Origin: Aquamicrobium sp.
GTDB lineage: Bacteria; Pseudomonadota; Alphaproteobacteria; Rhizobiales; Rhizobiaceae
Direction: 5' to 3'
Assembly (NCBI RefSeq): GCF_023954335.1
Contig: NZ_JAMLIE010000003.1
Span: forward strand, 168,501-232,500
Length of the DNA: 64,000 nt
Part shown: positions 8,548 through 17,189 of the stretch, in pieces
Layout: each line of letters begins with the position of its first letter
Numbering within the stretch: position 1 is the stretch's first letter
Translations under genes and position numbers: made by a program
Notes under the pieces: model-generated
The model's input: the letters and a program-made list of their open reading frames with translations, nothing else
Told to the model about the DNA's origin: nothing
Database searches by the model: none

Positions 8548-9831
8548 CTAGAAGCCGCTGACCCTTGGCAGCCAGGTCGAGAGTGCCGGGATGAAGGTGA
8601 TGAGGGCGAGGACGATGATGTGGGCGATGAAGAAGGGTGGCATTTCGCGGATGATGTCGCCGACCCTGAGCTTGACGGCCGAGGAGACGACGAACAGCAG
8701 CGCCCCGACCGGCGGCGTGACCAGGCCGATGGTCAGGTTCAGGATCACCACCATGGCGAAGTGGATCGGGTCGATGCCGAGCGAGTGGGCGATGGGCGCG
8801 AGGATCGGCACCAGCACCATCACCCCCGGCAGCGGGTCCATGAACAGGCCGAAGACGAGGAGGAGCAGGTTGACCGCCAGCAGGAAGACGAGCGGGCTGA
8901 GCTGCCACGAGACGATGGTCTCGGCGAGCTGCTGCGGCACGCTCTCGATGATCAGAACCCAGGCGAAGGCGCGGGCGGCGGCGAGGATGATCAGCACCGC
9001 GATCGAGATCAGCGCCGCGCGGAAGATGATCGCCGGGATGTCGCGCAGCTTGAGCGAGCGGTAGAGGAACATGCCGCAGGCGAGCGCGTAGAAGATCGCC
9101 ACCACCGAGGCCTCGGTCGGCGTGAACACGCCGGCGCGGATGCCGCCGATGATGATGACGATCAAGAGCAGCGCCGGCAGGGCGTGGAACGTCGTCTTCA
9201 CCATCTCGCGGCCGGACGGCCGCTCGGCCTCGCCGCGATAGTTGCGCTTGCGCGAGACGACGAAGTTGGCGGCCGAGAGGGCGAGCGCGATGACGATGCC
9301 CGGCACCATGCCGGCGATGAACAGCGCCCCGACGGACACCTGCTCGACCTGGAGCGCGTAGACGATCATGATGATCGAGGGCGGGATGATCGGCCCCATC
9401 ACCGCCGCCGAGGCGGTCAGCGCCCCGGCATAGGACTTGTCGTAGCCGGACTTCTCCATCATGCGGATCATCATCGCGCCGGGGCCGGCCGCGTCGGCCA
9501 GCGCCGAGCCGGAAATCCCGGAGAACAGCGCCGCCGAGATGACGTTGGCATAGCCCAGCCCGCCGCGCAGGTGGCCGACGAACTGCGAGGCGAAGCGCAG
9601 GAGCACGTAGGTCATCGCCCCGCCGGTCATCAGCTCGGCGGCGAGGATGAAGAACGGCACCGCCATCAGCGGGAACGAGTCGAGGCCGGAGAACATCTCC
9701 TTGACGACGACGAGATAGGGATAGGAGCTGCCGAGCGCGACCGCGACGAAGGCGGAGATCGCCAGCGTGAAGGCGACGGGAAAGCCCGCCGCCAGCAGGA
9801 TCACGAAGGTGATGAAGAGTATCCAGGCCAC
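8548..9831 (-). CDS. dctM: TRAP transporter large permease (DctM)
   Basis: 427 aa and strongly hydrophobic, with about 12 membrane helices. It starts MAWILFITFVILLAAGFPVAF and includes the family segments GISGSALADAAGPG and PTEASVVAIFYAL. This subunit carries the ion-coupled transport channel. It is 33 bases downstream of the small permease gene and belongs to the dctP-dctQ-dctM set of this operon. Confidence 0.93.
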   Translation of the reverse strand: MAWILFITFVILLAAGFPVAFTLAISAFVAVALGSSYPYLVVVKEMFSGLDSFPLMAVPFFILAAELMTGGAMTYVLLRFASQFVGHLRGGLGYANVISAALFSGISGSALADAAGPGAMMIRMMEKSGYDKSYAGALTASAAVMGPIIPPSIIMIVYALQVEQVSVGALFIAGMVPGIVIALALSAANFVVSRKRNYRGEAERPSGREMVKTTFHALPALLLIVIIIGGIRAGVFTPTEASVVAIFYALACGMFLYRSLKLRDIPAIIFRAALISIAVLIILAAARAFAWVLIIESVPQQLAETIVSWQLSPLVFLLAVNLLLLVFGLFMDPLPGVMVLVPILAPIAHSLGIDPIHFAMVVILNLTIGLVTPPVGALLFVVSSAVKLRVGDIIREMPPFFIAHIIVLALITFIPALSTWLPRVSGF

Positions 9832-9864
9832 GCGCGTCCCCTCGATGCGTTCTTACTCAAGCGC

Positions 9865-10383
9865 TCAGGCGCTCAGGCTGCCGGCGATGTCGCCGGGCAC
9901 GTCGGCCGCTTCCTTGAAGCGGTTCTCCGCCACGTAGCCGCGCACGATCAGCAGAAGGTGGATCGCCAGCAGCGCAAAGCCGACCGGGATCGCCGCGTAG
10001 ATGTAGCTGAACGGTATCCGCGTCGCTGGCGTCAGCTGGAGATGAACGCGCATGGCGTAGGCATAGCCGATCCAGATCATCAGCAGGAAGAAGGCGAGCA
10101 GGCAGACGACGATCACCGCGCGCAGGATGCGTTGCGCGCGCGGCGGCAAGCCGTCCATCACATTGGTGATGGCGACATGGCCGCCATAGCGCAGCGTCAG
10201 GCCGGCGCCGAGGAAGGTCATCCAGATCATCAGGTAGCGCGCGACCTCGTCGGCCCAGATGATCGAATAGTTGGTGAGGTAGCGCGCCACCACGTTCGAG
10301 AACACGATGATGCTCATCGCCGCGAGGATGACGATCAGCACCCAGCGGTTCGCCGCTATGAAAATCGACTCTGCCTTTTCCAC
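9865..10383 (-). CDS. dctQ: TRAP transporter small permease (DctQ)
   Basis: 172 aa with four hydrophobic segments. The WADEVARYLMIWMTFLGAG stretch near residues 44-62 is a typical DctQ signature. It partners the large permease encoded just downstream, and the binding-protein gene lies 55 bases upstream in transcription order. Confidence 0.92.
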   Translation of the reverse strand: MEKAESIFIAANRWVLIVILAAMSIIVFSNVVARYLTNYSIIWADEVARYLMIWMTFLGAGLTLRYGGHVAITNVMDGLPPRAQRILRAVIVVCLLAFFLLMIWIGYAYAMRVHLQLTPATRIPFSYIYAAIPVGFALLAIHLLLIVRGYVAENRFKEAADVPGDIAGSLSA

Positions 10384-10438
10384 CGCCCATCCTCCGGCAA
10401 GGAAATCGCCCGGCTGGAGCCAGCCGGGCGAGACGCGA

Positions 10439-11434
10439 TCACTCGGATTCGATGACCCTGTCGATCAGCTCCTTGGGATAGGTCTTGTAGTATTCCTCGT
10501 AGGCGGCCTGCACCGAGGTCTGGAACGCGGCGCGCTGCTCGGCGGAGAGCTCGTTGACCTGCATGCCCCGCTCCTTCAGCGTGGCGAGGCCCGTCTTCTC
10601 GGCATCGTCGACGAAGCCGCGCATCGCCGCGGCCCCGGCGAGCGCGCCGTCCTTGAACACCGCCTTCTCCTCGTCGGTCAGCCCGTCATAGAAGGGCTTG
10701 GAGACCAGCAGCATGGTCGGCGAATAGACGTGGCCGGAAAGCGTCAGGTACTTCTGGACGGCGTCGATGTTGGCGGAGACGATCACCGAGAGCGGGTTCT
10801 CCTGGCCGTCGATGGTGCCCTGCTCGAGCGCGCTGATCACCTCGTGCCAGGACATCGCCGTCGGCGCGGCGCCCAGCACCTCGAACGCCTTGATGTGGAC
10901 CGGGTTCTCCATCGTGCGCAGCTTCAGGCCGGCCAGGTCCGCCGGCTCGTTGATGGCGCGCGTGTTGTTGGTGATGTGGCGGAAGCCCTGCTCGCCCCAG
11001 GCCAGCGCGACGATGCCGCGCTCGTCGAACTTGCCGAGGATCTCGTCGCCGATCGGGCCGTCGAGGACACCGCGGGCGTGGGCAAGGTCGCGGAACAGGA
11101 ACGGGATGTCGGTGAGCCCGACCTCGGGCACGAAGTTGCTGAGCGTTCCGGTCGAGACCATGATGGCCTCGATGGTGCCGAACTGCAGGCCCTCGACCGT
11201 GTCGCGCTCGCCGCCCAGGGCGCAGGACGAGAAATGCCGGACCTTGAACTTGCCGTTGGTCCCTTCCTCGATGGCGGCGGTCCACGCCCCCGCCCCGGCG
11301 CCGTAGTGCGAGGCCTCGGGGAAGCAATAGGCGAGCTTCACCTCCTGCTGGGCTTGCGCCGCAAGGGTCCAGCCCGGAATCGTCGCGCACGCGAACAGGA
11401 GCGCCTGGACGGAGCGCCAGATGGAACTTTTCAT
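10439..11434 (-). CDS. dctP: TRAP transporter substrate-binding protein (DctP)
   Basis: 331 aa from the ATG at 11434. A signal peptide ends near AQA-QQE (residue 28), and the mature protein starts EVKLAYCFPEASHYG. The region TMENPVHIKAFEVLGAAPTAMSW resembles the DctP segment holding the carboxylate-binding arginine (RTMENP). Such proteins capture organic or sugar acids in the periplasm. An upstream ATG at 11512 would add 26 residues ahead of the signal peptide and was rejected. It is the first gene of the operon driven from the promoter/operator at 11774-11822. Confidence 0.92.
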   Translation of the reverse strand: MKSSIWRSVQALLFACATIPGWTLAAQAQQEVKLAYCFPEASHYGAGAGAWTAAIEEGTNGKFKVRHFSSCALGGERDTVEGLQFGTIEAIMVSTGTLSNFVPEVGLTDIPFLFRDLAHARGVLDGPIGDEILGKFDERGIVALAWGEQGFRHITNNTRAINEPADLAGLKLRTMENPVHIKAFEVLGAAPTAMSWHEVISALEQGTIDGQENPLSVIVSANIDAVQKYLTLSGHVYSPTMLLVSKPFYDGLTDEEKAVFKDGALAGAAAMRGFVDDAEKTGLATLKERGMQVNELSAEQRAAFQTSVQAAYEEYYKTYPKELIDRVIESE

Positions 11435-11773
11435 GTCGGATTTCCTCCCTTTGGAACGTGTCGCCCGTGCCCGCGCGGGGCCGGGAATGGGGTCGATTTC
11501 ATGAGTCGGCATGCACGACGGCGCCGCAGCCGGGAACCTGTCGAGGCGAAGATCGGAACGATGCCGGAGAAGATTTTCGCGGGCGGGCGGCGATCCGCGG
11601 CAAGCGGGCGCCGAAGCGGCCGTGCGCCTTCGCCGTGCCCTGCTTCCCCGCCAGCTCGTCCCTGCCGGCGCGATCGTCGGCGGGCCGATTATCGGCGGGC
11701 GGCGGATTCATTGCAGGCGGCGAACTGGCTTGCTCCTCCAAATATGATACGCCTCCTCTAACGCATATACCTT
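11435..11773. other. Intergenic region between the TRAP operon and its control site
   Basis: About 340 bases without a gene I can support. It forms the leader of the minus-strand TRAP mRNA, if transcription starts at the promoter centred near 11795. Both strands have open frames here, but they are compositionally unconvincing and overlap the regulatory region. A gaaagga-like ribosome binding site precedes the dctP start. The long leader shows no terminator-like hairpin that I could recognise. Confidence 0.5.
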
Positions 11774-11822
11774 TTTATAAACGGTACGTATCGTTTATAA
11801 ATAAAGCCACCATTTCGGTCAA
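11774..11822 (-). promoter_or_regulatory. TRAP-operon promoter with 28-bp TetR-type operator
   Basis: On the minus strand, TTGACC (11822 to 11817) and TATAAA (11799 to 11794) are separated by 17 nt. A 28-bp inverted repeat at 11774-11801, with arms TTTATAAACG and CGTTTATAAA around a central TACGTA and one mismatched pair, covers the -10 region. It lies 37 bases before the tetR start and faces the TRAP operon. An identical 28-bp copy stands on the promoter at 12507-12555, in the same position relative to the -10. The local TetR protein is the obvious binder. Confidence 0.8.
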
Positions 11823-11838
11823 GCGAGGATTGGTCTGC

Positions 11839-12444
11839 ATGTCGGGTGAAGGAGAAAGACGCGGGCGCAAGCGCAGCAAGGCCGCCGAGACGGCGGTGCT
11901 GAACGCCACCTATGAGCTCCTCGTCCAGGAGGGGTTGCAGCGCACCACCGTCGAGGCCATCGCCGCCCGCGCCGGGGTGAGCAAGGCGACGATCTACAAA
12001 TGGTGGCCCAACCGCGCCTCGGTCATCATGTCCGCCTTTCTGCGGACCGGGCGCGTGGCGCTGCCCTATCCGGAGACATTCGACGCGCAGAGCATTTTCG
12101 CCCGGCTGCACATGATGGCGCAGGAGTTCCAGGGCCCGCTCGGGCAGATGATCAGCGCGCTGATCGCCGAGGGCCAGTCCGACCCGGAGGTCGCGCAGGC
12201 GTTTCGCGAGGGCAACGTGCTCGCCCGGCGCAAGGAGGGGCTCGAGATCGTCAGGCGGGCCATCGAGCGCGGCGAGATCCGCGATGCGGACCCCAACATC
12301 GTGCTCGATCTGCTCTATGCGCCCCTCTATTACCGGCTTCTCGTCGGCCACCAGCCCCTGTCGGAAGACTTCATCCGCCAGCATGCCAAGCTGGTCCTGA
12401 GCGGCCTCGCCCCGCGCAAACCGGAGGCCAAGGACGAGGCCTGA
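11839..12444 (+). CDS. TetR/AcrR-family transcriptional regulator
   Basis: 201 aa. The N-terminal helix-turn-helix is seen at about residues 35-62 (TVEAIAARAGVSKATIYKWW), and the C-terminal part resembles the ligand domain of the TetR_C_11 type. The ATG at 11839 is used; longer in-frame starts run back through the operator. The gene lies between the two identical palindromes at 11774-11801 and 12528-12555, so it probably represses both the TRAP operon and the D-lactate-dehydrogenase-like gene, and perhaps itself. The inducer is unknown. Confidence 0.88.
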   Translation: MSGEGERRGRKRSKAAETAVLNATYELLVQEGLQRTTVEAIAARAGVSKATIYKWWPNRASVIMSAFLRTGRVALPYPETFDAQSIFARLHMMAQEFQGPLGQMISALIAEGQSDPEVAQAFREGNVLARRKEGLEIVRRAIERGEIRDADPNIVLDLLYAPLYYRLLVGHQPLSEDFIRQHAKLVLSGLAPRKPEAKDEA

Positions 12445-12506
12445 CGGCGCTTTCTCCAGCCGGAGGAATCCGGATCGCCGACCGCCTGCCGATAAACCGC
12501 CTCCCC

Positions 12507-12555
12507 TTGACCCGGTCATGTCGTGCATTTATAAACGGTACGTATCGTTTATAAA
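12507..12555 (+). promoter_or_regulatory. Promoter of the FAD oxidase gene with the second TetR-type operator
   Basis: TTGACC at 12507-12512 and TATAAA at 12530-12535 have a 17-nt spacer. The 28-bp palindrome at 12528-12555 is identical to the copy at 11774-11801 and starts two bases before the -10, exactly as in the TRAP promoter. Transcription would run into the oxidase gene at 12741, leaving a leader of about 200 bases in which no gene is evident. Confidence 0.8.
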
Positions 12556-12740
12556 TAAATGAGCACGATGCCGCCCGCGTCGATGGTCCGCACAACCGGG
12601 GATGGAGGGGACGTGCGTTCTTCCGCTTCCCGAAGCTTCCAGCCGGCGCATGCGCCCGGCCGCCGAACGGCGGGCCTGTCGGGCGCCGGGGTCGCGGTCG
12701 TGTTCTTTCCTCCATTTCTGACGGCTCGGGAGTGAGACTG

Positions 12741-14150
12741 ATGGACCTGCCCATGCATTCGACCGGCGCGACAGGCGAGCCGCGGCACCAGGCCGTGATA
12801 GACATCCTCGCCGGGCGTTTCGGGGACAGGCTGTCGACGAACCGGACCGTTCGCCAGCAGCATGCGAACACGACCGCATGGCACCCGGCCAAGGCGCCCG
12901 ACGCCGTGGTCTTCGCCCGCACGACCGAGGAGGTTTCCGAGGTCCTCAGGCTTTGCAGCGAGCATGGAGTGCCGGTCATCCCCTTCGGCACCGGCACCTC
13001 GCTCGAGGCCGGCATGAATGCGCCGTTCGGCGGCATCTCGCTCGATCTCGGCCAGATGAACGTCATCCTTCGCGTCAACGAGGAAGACATGGACTGCGTG
13101 GTCCAGGCCGGCGTGACCCGCAAGCAGCTCAACACCGACCTTCGCTCGACCGGGCTGTTCTTCCCCATCGACCCCGGCGCCGACGCCTCGATCGGCGGCA
13201 TGGCCTCGACGCGGGCCTCGGGAACGAGCGCGGTCCGCTACGGCACGATGAAGGACAACATCCTCGGCCTGACGGTGGTGATGCCGGACGGCGCCATCTG
13301 CAAGACCGGCACGCGCGCGCGCAAGTCGTCGGCCGGCTACGACATGACGCGGCTGTTCATCGGCGCCGAGGGCACGCTGGGCGTCATCACCGAGCTCACG
13401 GTCAAGCTGCACGGAATTCCCTCCCACACCGCGGTCGCGGTCTGCGCCTTCCCCACCCTTCAGGCCGCCTGCGACACCGTGATCACCGCGATCCGCTTCG
13501 GCCTCCAGCTCGAGCGCATAGAACTGCTCGACGATCTCCAAGTGCGCGCGTGCAACGCCTATTCCGGCCTTGCCATGCAGGAGCGGCCGACGCTGTTCGT
13601 CGAATTCGGCGGGACGGAGGCCATCGTCAACGACCAGCTGGCGACGTTCCGCGAGATCGCCGCGGAGTTCGGCCCGCTGAGCTTCGACAACGCCTCGGCG
13701 CCCGACGAGCGGCAGCGCCTGTGGAGCGCGCGGCACGACGTCTACTGGGCCTGCCTCCAGCTGCGGCCCGGCTCCAAGTTCATCGCCACCGATGTCTGCG
13801 TCCCGATCTCCCGGCTCGCCGACTGCATGGTCGCGACCCACGAGGACATCGCTAGAACCGGCCTCGTCGCGCCGATCGTCGGCCATGTCGGCGACGGGAA
13901 CTTCCATGTCTCGATCATGGCCGACACCGAGAACGCCGAGGAGATGGCGCGGACGAAGGCCTTCATCGACCGGCTGAACAGCCGGGCCATCGCCATGGAC
14001 GGCACCTGCACAGGCGAGCACGGCATCGGCGAGGGCAAGCGCCGCTTCCTCAGGCAGGAGCTCGGCGTCACCGTCGACTACATGCGCCTCCTGAAGCGCA
14101 CGCTCGACCCGAAGAACATCATGAACCCCGGCAAGATATTCGAAGCCTAG
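12741..14150 (+). CDS. FAD-linked oxidase, D-lactate dehydrogenase (cytochrome)/GlcD-like
   Basis: 469 aa. The N-terminal FAD-binding PCMH domain shows IPFGTGTSLEAG near residue 84 and DPGADASIGGMASTRASG near residue 140. The C-terminal cap domain has HVGDGNFH, the family histidine motif, and ends with TGEHGIGEGK and NPGKIFEA. Relatives oxidise D-lactate, glycolate or other D-2-hydroxy acids and pass electrons to a cytochrome or quinone. GTG at 12732 is an alternative start, but ATG 12741 fits the gggag site better. The operator shared with the TRAP/SDR/FAH operon suggests it consumes a hydroxy acid released by that pathway. Confidence 0.88.
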   Translation: MDLPMHSTGATGEPRHQAVIDILAGRFGDRLSTNRTVRQQHANTTAWHPAKAPDAVVFARTTEEVSEVLRLCSEHGVPVIPFGTGTSLEAGMNAPFGGISLDLGQMNVILRVNEEDMDCVVQAGVTRKQLNTDLRSTGLFFPIDPGADASIGGMASTRASGTSAVRYGTMKDNILGLTVVMPDGAICKTGTRARKSSAGYDMTRLFIGAEGTLGVITELTVKLHGIPSHTAVAVCAFPTLQAACDTVITAIRFGLQLERIELLDDLQVRACNAYSGLAMQERPTLFVEFGGTEAIVNDQLATFREIAAEFGPLSFDNASAPDERQRLWSARHDVYWACLQLRPGSKFIATDVCVPISRLADCMVATHEDIARTGLVAPIVGHVGDGNFHVSIMADTENAEEMARTKAFIDRLNSRAIAMDGTCTGEHGIGEGKRRFLRQELGVTVDYMRLLKRTLDPKNIMNPGKIFEA

Positions 14151-14296
14151 CTTACCCCGCCGGCGGGCACGCCGGGCAGCGCCGCGAACCCGTTCATGTG
14201 GGCCCGATCACATGGGGATGGAGCGGGGGCACGATTGCGCTCGCCATCGCACATGCTATCGTTTTGCCTTTGTCGCTTCGAGACGAGAAGGCCCTG

Positions 14297-15202
14297 ATGA
14301 CGGATCGGCCATGGCGCAGCTACGCGGACTTCTATCAGAGGTCCGGCTATTCCGGCTTCCGCCAGGAACACCGGCGCTCGGACGGGGGCAACCGGTTCGC
14401 CATGATCATGGTCGACCAGCAGCCCCACTCGTTCCGCGATCCGGCCGTCGGCGAGACCATCATCGCCATCCCGCTGTCGTCCGACCGCGACTATATCTGG
14501 CGTTGGCGGCTGGAAGGGCGCGACTTCGCCCGCGAAGCCAGCAGCGGCGAGACCATCATCATCCCCTCGGGCGTGGAGAGCGAATGGGAGGTCGGCGCGG
14601 CGCGCAAGGTGCTGATCCTCACCGTCCCCGACGCGACCATGCAGAGCACGCTGCGGACCGACTCGGCGACGCGCATACGCGATTCCTTCGAGGGCTTCGC
14701 CGGCACGATCCTGGTCGATTCCTTCGTCCACATGGCCATGACCCGGCTATGGGACGCGCTCGCCTCCAAGGACGCGATGGAGCGGCGGGTCGGCGGCAGC
14801 CTGATGCCGGCCATGCTCTGGCACCTGCTCTCGCAGCTCGGCGAGCAGCGCCACCTCGCCGATCAGGTCCACCTGCCGCTCTGGCGGCTGCGGCGCGTCG
14901 AGGAATTCGTCGAGGCCAACCTGCAGGAGGACATCGGCGTCGGCGATCTGGCCGCCGCCGCCGACCTCAGCGTGCGGCACTTCTCGCGCAGCTTCTTCCG
15001 CGAGCTCGGCACCACGCCGCACAAATGGCTGATGAAGCGGCGCCTGGAGCGCGCCTGCAAGATGCTGGTCTCGTCCGGCCAGTGCATCGGCGACATCGCG
15101 CGCCACTCCGGCTTTTCCAGCCAGAGCCACCTGACGACGCTGATGAAGCAGAACTACGGGACGACGCCGAACCGCTACCGGGACCTTCACAAGGGCCGAT
15201 GA
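14297..15202 (+). CDS. AraC-family transcriptional regulator
   Basis: 301 aa from the ATG at 14297, which has an AGAAGG site just upstream; an ATG at 14198 adds 33 unlikely residues. The N-terminal half looks like a cupin-type effector domain, and the C-terminal about 100 residues hold two helix-turn-helix units (DLAAAADLSVRHFSRSFF and IGDIARHSGFSSQSHLTTL), as in XylS/AraC activators. It precedes the DUF2520 gene by 37 bases on the same strand. Its target could be the amino acid uptake cluster downstream, which is inference. Confidence 0.88.
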   Translation: MTDRPWRSYADFYQRSGYSGFRQEHRRSDGGNRFAMIMVDQQPHSFRDPAVGETIIAIPLSSDRDYIWRWRLEGRDFAREASSGETIIIPSGVESEWEVGAARKVLILTVPDATMQSTLRTDSATRIRDSFEGFAGTILVDSFVHMAMTRLWDALASKDAMERRVGGSLMPAMLWHLLSQLGEQRHLADQVHLPLWRLRRVEEFVEANLQEDIGVGDLAAAADLSVRHFSRSFFRELGTTPHKWLMKRRLERACKMLVSSGQCIGDIARHSGFSSQSHLTTLMKQNYGTTPNRYRDLHKGR

Positions 15203-15239
15203 CCTGACACCCGCCCGGCCCGCAGACGAGGAAGAAACC

Positions 15240-16142
15240 GTGCAGTCCCGATCACCGCAGCCGGGCGGCGGCCGCCCGCGACTGAACCTCGTCGGCGCCG
15301 GCAGCGTCGGCGTCAGCCTGTTTCGCGTGTTCGCCGGTTCCGGCCTCTTCGACATCCAGGACATATACGGGCGCGACGCAGCCCGCCTCGCCCGGGCGCT
15401 GTCGTTCATCGGCGCGGGCCGTGCGGCGACGTCGCTGGCGGCGATGCGCCCGGCCGACATCTGGTTCGTCACCGTGCCCGACACGCGCATCGCCGAGGTG
15501 GCGCGCGACCTCGCCGCAGCCGCGCCGGCCGGCCCCGCAACGGCCGTTCATTGCAGCGGCTTCCTGCCGGCCTCGGAGCTCGCGCCGCTTTCCGCGCTCG
15601 GATGGAGCCTCGCGAGCGCGCATCCGGTGATGACCTTCGCCGATCCCGAAGCCTCGGCGCGCGCCTTCCCCGGCACCTATTGCGGGATGGAAGGCGACGA
15701 GGACGCGGTCCGGCGCGTCGCCGCGGCGCTGGAGGCGGTCGGCGCGCGGCCCTTCACCATCCGGCCCGGCGGCAAGGCGCTCTATCACGCCGCGGCCGTC
15801 CTTTCGAACAACCTCGCCGTCGTGCTTCAGGCGCTCGCGCGCGAGGCCTGGGCCGAGGCGGGCGTGCCGGCCGAAATATCCCCCGACCTGAACGCCGCGC
15901 TTCTGTCCTCCACCGCGCGCAACGTCAACGCGCTGGGTCCGGCCGAGGCGCTGACCGGCCCGGCCGCGCGCGGCGACTGGTCCGTCGTCGAGCGGCAGGC
16001 AAAGGCGGTGGAGACGTGGCACCCCGATGCCGGGCCGGCCTATCGCAGCCTCAGCCTCCTCGCGCGGCGGCTCAAGCGCACCGGCTCCACCCTGCATCCC
16101 GTCGAGGAGGAACGGGCCGGAGATGCGAAAGGCATCGTGTGA
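15240..16142 (+). CDS. Rossmann-like/DUF2520 domain protein
   Basis: 300 aa with a GTG start at 15240 preceded by gaggaaga. A nucleotide-binding glycine motif appears early (NLVGAGSVGVSLFRVF), and the rest resembles the DUF2520 helical domain (ALYHAAAVLSNNLAVVLQAL), an arrangement like that of P5C-reductase or 6-phosphogluconate-dehydrogenase-fold enzymes. The reaction is not known. Its position next to an amino acid importer and a deacylase suggests an NAD(P)-dependent step on an amino-acid-derived compound. Confidence 0.8.
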   Translation: MQSRSPQPGGGRPRLNLVGAGSVGVSLFRVFAGSGLFDIQDIYGRDAARLARALSFIGAGRAATSLAAMRPADIWFVTVPDTRIAEVARDLAAAAPAGPATAVHCSGFLPASELAPLSALGWSLASAHPVMTFADPEASARAFPGTYCGMEGDEDAVRRVAAALEAVGARPFTIRPGGKALYHAAAVLSNNLAVVLQALAREAWAEAGVPAEISPDLNAALLSSTARNVNALGPAEALTGPAARGDWSVVERQAKAVETWHPDAGPAYRSLSLLARRLKRTGSTLHPVEEERAGDAKGIV

Positions 16143-16360
16143 CGGCCGGGCGAAACCCATATCACGGTTGAGCCGCGGATTTCACGGATACGCCGTGCAA
16201 CGGCGCGCCGCGCCTGCCGGGGCCGCGCCCGCGCTTTTCTCCGCGCGGCCCCTCCCCTAGTTTGGCCCTTGACGTGTCCGCCTCCCGCCGGAGCGCAGAA
16301 CAGAGCGATTGAATTTTCCTGAAAACCCGGCCAGCTAGCCAGTCTGGAAAGGAGCACGCA

Positions 16361-17146
16361 ATGCCCTTCAGTGCGATCAAGAAGACGATGATGGCGCTTT
16401 CCATCGTCGCCATGGGCGCCTTCGGCGCCTCCGCCGACGTTCTCGACGACATCACCCAGCGCGGGACCGTGCGCATCGCCGTTCCCGAGGACTTCCCGCC
16501 CTATGGCGCGATGGGCATCGACATGAAGCCCGCCGGCTACGACGTCGACGTCGCCAACCACGTCGCCGAAAAGCTCGGGGTGAACATAGAGCTGGTGCCG
16601 GTCATCGGCTCCAACCGCATTCCCTCGCTCCAGACCGACAAGGTCGACCTCATCATCTCCGTGCTCGGCAAGTCGCCGGAGCGCGAGGCGGCGATCGACT
16701 TCGCCAACGCCTACGGCGTGCTCAACAACTCGGTGTTCGCCGAGAAGGATTCCGGCATCGCCGGGCCGGACGATCTCGCCGGAAAGTCGGTCTCGGTGCT
16801 GCGCGGCGGCATCGCCGACATGCTGATCACCGAGGTCGCCCCGGCGACGGCGGAGATCAAGCGCTACGAGGACGAGACCAGCAACACCCAGGCCTTCCTG
16901 TCCGGCCAGGTCGACGCGATCGCCACCGGCGACATCATCATCAATGCGCTCAAGGCCCGCTCGCCGCGCCGCATGCCCGAGGAGATGTTCATCCTGAACA
17001 CCTCGCCGCTCTATGTCGGGGTGAAGAAGGGCGAGACCCGCCTGGCCGAGAAGGTCAACGAGATCATCGCCGGGATGATCGCCGACGGGACGCTCGAGGG
17101 GATTTCCCAGAAGTGGCTCGGACGAGGCATACCCGACAAGATGTGA
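16361..17146 (+). CDS. Amino acid ABC transporter substrate-binding protein (family 3)
   Basis: 261 aa, with a signal peptide ending at about SA-DVL (residue 25). The start of the mature protein (DDITQRGTVRIAVPEDFPPYG) and the later GYDVDVANHVAEKLGV segment are typical of polar amino acid binding proteins. AAAGGAG precedes the start by 6 bases. Two permeases and an ATPase follow. A strong hairpin lies just behind the stop codon. Confidence 0.92.
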   Translation: MPFSAIKKTMMALSIVAMGAFGASADVLDDITQRGTVRIAVPEDFPPYGAMGIDMKPAGYDVDVANHVAEKLGVNIELVPVIGSNRIPSLQTDKVDLIISVLGKSPEREAAIDFANAYGVLNNSVFAEKDSGIAGPDDLAGKSVSVLRGGIADMLITEVAPATAEIKRYEDETSNTQAFLSGQVDAIATGDIIINALKARSPRRMPEEMFILNTSPLYVGVKKGETRLAEKVNEIIAGMIADGTLEGISQKWLGRGIPDKM

Positions 17147-17150
17147 CCCT

Positions 17151-17179
17151 GAAACGGGGCGCGCGCGCCCCGGAGTTTC
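17151..17179 (+). other. Intercistronic hairpin after the binding-protein gene
   Basis: GGGGCGCGCGCGCCCC at 17156-17171 is a perfect palindrome, and flanking GAAAC (17151-17155) can pair with GTTTC (17175-17179) across a GGA bulge. It sits in the 43-base gap between the binding-protein stop and the first permease. No U-tract follows, so it is more likely a 3' stabilising or attenuating structure that keeps binding-protein mRNA in excess over permease mRNA than a full terminator. Confidence 0.5.
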
Positions 17180-17189
17180 GCGCCACGGC

